Source: Ganoderma boninense | Lineage: Eukaryota > Basidiomycota > Agaricomycetes > Polyporales > Polyporaceae | NCBI GenBank assembly: GCA_002900995.3 | Contig: CM035304.1 | Location: forward strand, 417,498-481,497 | Reading direction: 5' to 3' | Length of the DNA: 64,000 nucleotides | Shown here: positions 57,538 to 64,000 of the stretch, piece by piece | How the letters are laid out: each line of letters starts with the position of its first letter | How positions within the stretch are numbered: the first letter of the stretch is position 1 | Position numbers and translations under genes: made by a program | Notes under the pieces: model-generated | The model's input: the letters and a program-made list of their open reading frames with translations, nothing else | What the model was told of the DNA's origin: nothing | The model's database searches: none

Positions 57538-58440
57538 GAAAACATTCATCTATTCAGATGCCATGATCCAACCGGGCAATGGCTCTCGCTCCCCAACTCA
57601 GACGGTTAGATGGCGACGTCGTCTTAGGTACACCATGTCCCTGTCACGTCCTCCGGATCCCCATACCTAGATATATGCCGCATTCCCACCGTCTCACCCA
57701 AGCCATCCGTACAGTATCTATCTCGAACGCACCACTACAAAACCAGCAGGACTGGACATCATGTATATTCCCGCTACTGTAGTACTCGGCTTTGCCTCTT
57801 CCTGCAGCGTCACAGTCAGTGCTACGCACGTCGCATACCAGCGACCACGCGCATTTGCCCTGGCCATGGAATACACCCCATACGCCTCTGCTCGGGGCCC
57901 CTTGCCCATAGTCGACGGTCAACCCGACACACGGTCGATGCTCATCATCCCACCGTACATCACTATCAACGGTCATTTCGGGCCTGTCTCTTCTCTCTGC
58001 AAGAACGGTTCGGTGGCATATGGGATATCGTATAGCGTATATGCGAACACAAAGTCGAGCTTGAAGGCACCAGCGCGAGGCATTAAACATTCTCCGACCG
58101 CGGAATGACGTTCGCCAGCGGAATTCTGACTGCGATGATTCCACTCGCACTCACGTCTCAGGCCAGGACGCTGTTGGACCATCGAGGAGGGTAGGCCTGC
58201 TCAGCGGGATGACGCAGTGCGCGAATCTTGAAGGACAGTGGAGGGATCCCGCAGAGGTTGAACATTGACGGTGGAGAGGGACATGGGGAAGGAGGCCTGA
58301 GGGCTGGCAAGGTGGCTCGAGTATGTATGTTTGCACTGTCCACTCCGGTGCTGCGTATATGTGCTCGTTGTCGGGTCAGGATCGGCGGCATGAGAGACGC
58401 ACAGAGAGAGAGAGACAGGAAGAAAGAAAAAACGGTGTAG
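57538..58440. other. Downstream module of type 2 F-box gene (third copy)
   Basis: Diverged match of 23614-24700 and 46424-47440. An open frame at 57761-58108 (MYIPATVVLGFASSCSVTVS) is not kept in the other copies, so I do not call it a gene. Confidence 0.45.
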
Positions 58441-59066
58441 CATTCCCAAATCCCAATGCCTCGTAACCCAAAAACGTAGCGAACGCAAACCTGATACGGC
58501 ATTCGAGCAAGGATGAAAAACTGTCGCGGAAAGGTCCGTCTTTGCTAAGCTTTCCTCCCAGAGAACTCGCAATTCAAGCTAGAGACCCGTGACGAGCCGA
58601 GATAGCCCACAGTCCGAGTCGACACAGTAGACAGTTCATGCATCTGCGGGGGCGCAAAACGATTGCAATTCTGCATACAATGTCAATGTAATGCCGGCTT
58701 ATATTGAATACCATTACATAACCGGATTGCCGATTTGAAGTTTGTATTGGTATTACAAAGGAGTGGTTATTAACGGATTGGCAAGGTATACCGTGGATTG
58801 CATTGCAAACCCACGCGGGGCGCATTGCAAACCTCTGCCCTGCAAGGTGAGGATTCCAATGGCAGCTGAGGATTGCAATCCCAAGGTAATCCTCATCCTG
58901 GCAAGTTATGTATTCACATTGCAGCTCAGGACTGCCAACACAAACTGGCGCAGTGGAATCAATATGCACACTGGGGCAGTAAATCACACGAGGAAAAATC
59001 TGAATAACACATTCATTATATTAAGCATGCTACATATGATATACCGAAGTACGAATTAGAGCAGGA
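58441..59066. other. Intergenic, AT-richer
   Basis: No gene seen. Short repeated pieces such as GGATTGC and ATTGCAAACC occur between 58725 and 58880, and TAACCGGATTGCC / TAACGGATTGGC recur at 58718 and 58771. They could be remains of a small mobile element, but I could not define ends. Confidence 0.35.
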
Positions 59067-59203
59067 CGACCGAAGCGGAGAGTGCGAGCGTGTGTGGGAC
59101 AACCGAAGTGGAGACTGCGAGCGCGTGTGGGTCGACCAAAGCGGAGACTGCGAGCGCGTGTGGGTCGACCAAAGCGGAGACTGCGAGCGCATGTGGGTCG
59201 ACC
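59067..59203. repeat. 33-bp minisatellite, four units
   Basis: Units 59067-59099, 59100-59132, 59133-59165 and 59166-59198, then a partial unit. Consensus starts CGACCAAAGCGGAGACTGCG. The period is a multiple of three, so frames on both strands repeat an 11-residue motif (plus strand VWVDQSGDCER). The plus-strand open frame 59092-59334 has no other support, so I treat this as a minisatellite. Confidence 0.8.
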
Positions 59204-59454
59204 TAGGAGCAGACGCCAAGACCGAAATTGCCAGAGAAGACCAGAAAAGACCCCAGGCGGACCAAGTGAGAGCTGAAGGCACTCGTGGAGGCGGAACAAG
59301 TGCCAATCTATCTATCATACAGTCAGTACGTTGAGCAGGTTGTTGATTCGAAGCGTCCAAGAATAATTTACTGCGGGGAGACGTCAGTATGCTGCTCGAG
59401 AGTGGCTCACGTCTCATGTACGACGCACGTGAATAAAAGTTAGTCACTGAACAA

Positions 59455-61626
59455 CTAGTCCTCCTCCGGAGGCTGTGCGGCGATCATGGCTGCGATCTTC
59501 GCAGCCATGGACTCGGGGCGTGGACCATTGCGGCGTTGCCGCACAGCGTACTGACCACCGCCAGCAGCCCCGAAGATCTGTCTACAATGGGCGTGAGAGA
59601 GCACGATCAGGAGATGTTTCGCACACCTACTCGTTCCACCACGCCAAGGTCTCTTTTCCCCAGGGGCGCATCCCGAAAGACATCTTCACGTTGTAGTGGA
59701 GCTCAGGCAAATCAAATGCGCCGTCCTTTTGAGACCAGTGGTCCTGGTCATTGAGAACGAAGCGCAGCTAGTTGACATCAGTAGAGCTACCGATCAAAGC
59801 AAAACACCTAGACGACGTACCAGGACGGCCGCGTATGCGATCAGGTTCGGCGTAATTGAGGTGATCTTGTACTTGATGAGGAACGGTTGCTTGCCAGATG
59901 TCTTCTCGCCAAACTTGCGCAACCCCTTGGCAACTTTCTTCCCACAAAACAACCATTGGAACACCTGATAAAATCTCCTGATTACGTTCAGTGTCAAACA
60001 TGGTACAACGACCTACCTTAACGAGAAGAGGTCCGCGGCAAAAGCCCGAGAGGTAGTCGCCAGCGCCGACGTACATTGATGTGTCATAGAGCGCAGACAG
60101 GAAGTCGTCCGAAACTATCTCGAACTCCCCGTCCTTGACGCGTGAACAAAATCTAAAGACCACATGTCGTTAATATTTCACAGTGAACAAACATGTTTGT
60201 CATACTCAGCGGGATCAGCGTCGAAGTCAGTCATGAACCTCATGGGACAAAGCAGCCGCGCGGTGAGCTCATGATTGAAACCGCGGTCGCGCTTCTCGAT
60301 GAATGGAACATGAGCAGTGGCATACTCAGGCGTCAGCTGAACGAGTCCGAAGATCTCATCGCGCAGCTTCCCAAGGTCATTGCCTCGCGCCCCACGCACG
60401 CGACTGTTGATCTACAAAGTTGAAGATCAGAAGCATGTCGAGAACGCTATCACGGACGACCTCGATCGCGAGAGAGGGTCCATGTAATATGGGAATAATG
60501 GAATACATACATATTTTCCATACTCCCGGAGGGCCTTGGGGTCGCGCAGGAGGAAGTCGAGGTCATACTGCTTGAGGTAAGGCATCACGGCAAGTATGAC
60601 GTCACAAGCACTGTGATGGGCTCCAATCTCTAGTGCAAACCCGCTGCAAGGATTTGCAACATCAAAGCAAGAATAAAGATGACAAGTGAGTAAAACGCAC
60701 ATGCGGGCGCCTTCAGGAGTGCAGTGAAAGTTGTTGTCGCGCTGGGATCGGGCATCATCGTTCGGGTCGTCTTCTTCATCGTTCCCTTCGAGCTCAATGT
60801 TGAGACCGACAGCGAAGGCAGCATTGGCTTGCAAGAATGGATCAAATCTGCGCCCGAGGCTAAGCGCAGCCTTGTTCCACTTTTTGAGTGTCTTATTGAC
60901 CCTGCAAAGGGCGCATATAGTCAGTAAGATAGAGGGAAAAGAAAAAAAAAATGGCGCATATAGCCACTTACTTGCGCTTTTCGAGGTCATGATGCATCGC
61001 GAGAATGGTTGCCTTGACGTCCTCGAAGGTCCGTGGGCGCTGTGGACGTTTTTCGACCTCGCTGTCCGATTCGGAAGGGGTGAGTATACCAGGCGCCTCG
61101 TCGGGATCGGACTCTGGGTTCTCCTCGAGGTCTTCCATGTCAGGCTCGTGCTCCGGTGGAGGCGGAGGTGGGGTGAGCGCACAATGCGGTGAGGGCGGGG
61201 TAAGCGCACGAGGTGGTGGTGGTGGAGGCGGGGTGAGCTCACGAGCCGGTGCCGGCGGACGTCGTCGTGGCGGTGGAGGAGGAGGAGAGGGGAGGGGAGG
61301 GGGAGAGGAGGAGGGGAAGGAGGAGGAGGGGAAGGAGGAGGAGGGTCGCGCGCAGGTGGGGGCGTTTTGCGTGCCCTGCCACGAGGGCGGGTTTGAGGCG
61401 GTTTCGGGAGCTGAGGGGCGGGGTCTTCATTATTGGCACGACGACGCTTGGTGGGGCGCTCCACAGCCTTCTCGGGACCGACCGAGTCGAGCATGGAAGC
61501 TGCTGCTGTACTGCGAGTAGTGCGAGCGGGTCCGCGAGGCTGGACACGTCCGGTGGAGGTTCGATGGAAGGTGTTCGTCGAGGCTTGCTGCGTGGAGTTG
61601 GACTTTGACTTGCTGTGGTTGGCCAT
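59455..61626 (-). CDS. DUF6698 protein, frameshift in Pro-rich tract
   Basis: Nine exons on the minus strand: 61626-60972, 60901-60701, 60643-60511, 60411-60206, 60152-60017, 59964-59821, 59767-59631 and 59581-59455 are clear, the first probably split by an indel. Family hallmarks: GFALEIGAHHSACDVI, RGFNHELTARLLCPMRFM, DDFLSALYDTSMY, PNLIAYAAVL, LRFVLNDQDHW and LAWWNEQIF, which match DUF6698, a basidiomycete domain of unknown function. The N-terminus (MANHSKSKSNSTQQ) has a basic patch PTKRRR, a likely nuclear signal, then a Pro-rich tract and an acidic region. Exon 1 is one base short of the needed phase; the shift lies in the GA/CT-rich run 61265-61350. It is divergent from the Plavaka transposase 350 bp away and may belong to the same element; function unknown. 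Confidence 0.75.
61265..61350. repeat. GGA-rich low-complexity tract
   Basis: A GGA/GGGGA purine run on the plus strand encodes the Pro-rich part of the DUF6698 protein on the minus strand. Such tracts are prone to slippage and to sequencing indels, which likely explains the frame change in that exon. Confidence 0.75.
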
Positions 61627-61976
61627 GGTGGGCAGATGAGGGCAAGGTCGGATGAGGATCGAGGAGGACAGCGCATGGCTTAATAGGAATTGGGGAGGAC
61701 ATTGACAGGTCGCGAGCTGTGGTGTCACACAGAGCGCGCCGAGTCGCGTCCGTCACGATTGAAGGCGGTCACCTGCGTGAACGGGAGCGCGACGCGTCGC
61801 GTTTGTTGAATTCCCACGGATGAACGTGGTCCCAAGACGCGGCATCGTGACCTGCCGTGCACTCACGCTGGCCGCTCAGGCTCCCGCCACCTTCCTAGAC
61901 CGTCGATCCCGCCAATCCTCGCCGATCCTCTCTCGGTTTATGGACTCATTTCTTCCTTTTGCATCGTCCAACCCCA
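61627..61976. promoter_or_regulatory. Divergent promoter region, DUF6698 / transposase
   Basis: A 350-bp gap separates the two start codons. It should hold both promoters. Short repeats such as GATCCTC(G/T)C are seen near 61915, but no specific site is recognised. Confidence 0.4.
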
Positions 61977-64000
61977 ATGCCGACTCAATATGAATGCAGG
62001 CCTTGCCGCAAGACGTTCAAGTCGGACCGCGCGCACACGCGGCACGTCAACAGCTGCCCGAAGGCATTCGATATCACTCGTCTGGAATCTGTGCGCGCAA
62101 AGCGTAAGGCGAAGGAGGCCCTTGAGCGCGCTGCAAAGAAGCATAAGCGGGAGGAGGCCCTTGTAGTGGAAGATTTGGAGCAAAGACAGTTTGAGGGGCG
62201 CAGCGACATTGAGGTGCGTCCGTGTTGGCGCATATACCTAGCATTTACTAACCTCCTCCAGCGGGGCCCCCCTCGAGAGCCCACACCTCCACCACGTGAG
62301 CCGACTCCTCCGCCGCCGCCCAACCCGGCACATATGAGCAGGTTCCAGCGAGTGCAGCGTGCTCCTCGGAGGCTAGTCGACCACGTTCCAACCTCGCTGG
62401 CTGGTCTACCGGCTCATATCCGCCCTCCCACTCCTCCACCTCCGCCAACTCCTCCACCGATCCATCGGCGGTCCCCGACACCCCGCGAAGCAACCCCAGA
62501 GCCCCCCGCAGCTGTCCACAGGACCGAGCTGAATGCCTTTGGCATCTACCGCGAGTACACATACAAACCGCAGCACGACCCCGAAGAGCTCAAGACTCTG
62601 AAGAACCTTGTCGATCCGGTCGCTTTCCCTCTCATTGCCCCAAGTACTAAGGGACGGCTCCCCTCCGCATTTCGGCGCCAGGATACACCAGCCCGACGTC
62701 CAGCTTCGCAGTCCTCGTCTCGGTCCAATTCCACGTCTCGCGCCCCATCTCCCGCTTCCTCACGTTCTGTCAGTCCCCTTCCAGATTCGACGTATGCACC
62801 ACTCAAAAATGCCTCCGAGTTCTATCTATTGCACTGGCAGTCGGCCCACGCAGGCTCGACATCTAATATAGCCATCAATTCCTTCGTTCGCGACGTCATC
62901 CATGCTCCTGGGTTTTCGCCTTCCCATTTTCCTGCCAACTTCACCATTGAAGGTGCCCGAGACCGGCTAGACAGGGGCCAGATCGACGATACGTACTCCA
63001 CCCCGCTTTCAAGCAAGGACGGTTGGATCAAGACGAGTGTGAAGATCCGCGTGCCAAAGGAAGGCGCCGCACACGCCTCGGAGGATGACGTGCCCGAGTA
63101 CGAGGTCAAGGGTGTCTACGTGCGAGACCTCCTTGCGGTCGTGGAGAACATGTATGGCGGGAGGGCAGCAGAAGATTTTCATTGGGTCCCCCACAAGACG
63201 TACTGGTGTCCTCCCTCAGGTCGGGCGCGCGGCGATGTTCCTTCCATGCTGCCCCAACCCCCTGCAACGGCATCTCCATCCGTTAACACTGTGGCCGCCC
63301 CATCGCGATCGTCTGTTGATAAGACCCAGCAACCCTCGTTGGCCATCTCAGGCGCCTCGGACTCACGTGATCCAGCTTCTTCAACTCCATCTCCCTCACC
63401 CAACGCTCACCATGCCGGACGTTCCAGCTCAGACGTCCGCATCTACACAGACGTTTACAACTCTGACGCGATGATTGACGACGATGCGGCAATGCGAGCC
63501 TCTCCTCGCGATGCGGAGGATCCAGACGACCTCGAGTATGCGCTCGCGCCGCTCCTACTCTACTCGGATTCAACTCATCTCGCCAGCTTCGGGACGGCCT
63601 CGTTATGGCCTGTGTATGTGTACCCTGCAAATCAGTCCAAATACGTGCGTGGGCGTCCATCGTCATTTTCTGCCCACCACGTCGCGTATGTACCATCGGT
63701 ATGCATGCTCTTCCATAAATCATACTCTCCATACTTATCAAAGTTGTTCAGCTCCCTGATGACTTTCAAGATTGGTACATCAGCCAGTATGGAAAGCCTG
63801 CGACAGCGGAAGTGCTCACTTTTGTTAGGAGGGAGCTTTATCAAGCCGTCTGGCTCTTGCTACTCAGCCCAAAAGTTATCACAGCTTTTGAGAAGGGTCA
63901 CAAGATGCGCTGCGGCGACCGCATCATGCGCCGTCTGTTCTTACGGTTCTATGTCCACATTTGTGACTATGTTGAGAAGTACGTGCCTGTTTTTGGCGCT
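61977..64000 (+). CDS. Plavaka-type transposase, N-terminal part (runs off window)
   Basis: Exons 61977-62213, 62262-63698 and 63752 to about 63978 or beyond the window end. The N-terminus MPTQYECRPCRKTFKSDRAH forms a C2H2-like zinc finger (Cys7, Cys10, then HTRH), followed by a basic Lys/Arg-rich helix and a Pro-rich linker. The later part matches fungal Plavaka transposases (CACTA/EnSpm-related): DFHWVPHKTYWCPPSG, DVRIYTDVYNSDAMIDDD, LEYALAPLLLYSDSTHLASFGTASLWPVYVYPANQSKYVR and LPDDFQDWYISQYGK. The segment YSDSTHL contains the Asp often proposed as a catalytic acid. All sequence in view is open with no stop. The C-terminal half and the right terminal repeat lie outside. It would cut and paste its own element, binding DNA through the finger. 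Confidence 0.85.
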   Translation, partial: MPTQYECRPCRKTFKSDRAHTRHVNSCPKAFDITRLESVRAKRKAKEALERAAKKHKREEALVVEDLEQRQFEGRSDIEVRPCWRIYLAFTNLLQRGPPREPTPPPREPTPPPPPNPAHMSRFQRVQRAPRRLVDHVPTSLAGLPAHIRPPTPPPPPTPPPIHRRSPTPREATPEPPAAVHRTELNAFGIYREYTYKPQHDPEELKTLKNLVDPVAFPLIAPSTKGRLPSAFRRQDTPARRPASQSSSRSNSTSRAPSPASSRSVSPLPDSTYAPLKNASEFYLLHWQSAHAGSTSNIAINSFVRDVIHAPGFSPSHFPANFTIEGARDRLDRGQIDDTYSTPLSSKDGWIKTSVKIRVPKEGAAHASEDDVPEYEVKGVYVRDLLAVVENMYGGRAAEDFHWVPHKTYWCPPSGRARGDVPSMLPQPPATASPSVNTVAAPSRSSVDKTQQPSLAISGASDSRDPASSTPSPSPNAHHAGRSSSDVRIYTDVYNSDAMIDDDAAMRASPRDAEDPDDLEYALAPLLLYSDSTHLASFGTASLWPVYVYPANQSKYVRGRPSSFSAHHVAYVPSVCMLFHKSYSPYLSKLFSSLMTFKIGTSASMESLRQRKCSLLLGGSFIKPSGSCYSAQKLSQLLRRVTRCAAATASCAVCSYGSMSTFVTMLRSTCLFLA

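Noticed and set aside
57761..58108. Small secreted protein frame MYIPATVVLGFASS
   Set aside because: The two related modules (23.6-24.7 and 46.4-47.4 kb) do not keep this frame.
59092..59334. Repeat protein with VWVDQSGDCER units
   Set aside because: The repeat is open in several frames because its period is 33 bp; nothing else supports translation.

Overview
The window looks like nuclear DNA of a filamentous basidiomycete (Agaricomycetes). Genes are split by many short GT-AG introns of about 48-80 nt. The recognisable families are ones that are large in mushroom-forming fungi: F-box proteins in tandem arrays, DUF6589, DUF6698 and a Plavaka-type transposase. Two runs of exactly 100 N (3511-3610 and 30012-30111) are scaffold joins. 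There is no bacterial-style operon, rRNA or CRISPR array, and I found no tRNA.

Layout. 1-4.9 kb: no gene I can support. 4.93-6.92 kb: a minus-strand HXXXD acyltransferase gene with one frameshift. 7.5-16.3 kb: two tandem units, each made of a decayed minus-strand F-box relic head-to-head with a plus-strand 'type 1' F-box gene (9352 and 14207). 13.83-29.06 kb and 30.27-51.67 kb: two copies of a roughly 15-kb segment. Each holds a type 1 F-box gene, an F-box fragment, a small minus-strand acidic protein, a flavin-reductase-like protein, a 'type 2' F-box gene, and a long stretch of decayed unknown coding sequence. Many copies are broken by single-base indels. Two more type 2 F-box genes follow at 52.4 and 55.4 kb. 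The right edge (59.4-64 kb) has a DUF6698 gene and a divergent Plavaka-type transposase gene that runs off the window.

The main discovery is a 6.3-kb DNA transposon (36759-43084) present only in the second segmental copy. It has terminal inverted repeats, foldback ends and a perfect 9-bp target duplication, and the first copy keeps the empty site. It carries two intact multi-exon genes facing each other with overlapping stop codons: a RecQ-family helicase with a zinc-binding motif and coiled coil, and a DUF6589 protein that I propose is the transposase. The nearest described elements I know of are helicase-carrying Academ transposons (AcademH); I could not make that comparison here.

A second discovery is a 446-bp MITE with an 8-bp target duplication inside the F-box gene at 55.4 kb. 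Its terminal repeats supply a GT donor and an AG acceptor in frame, so it may act as a newly created intron. The F-box genes probably encode substrate receptors of SCF ubiquitin ligases. Their nested duplication, decay and invasion by transposons mark the window as a fast-evolving accessory region.
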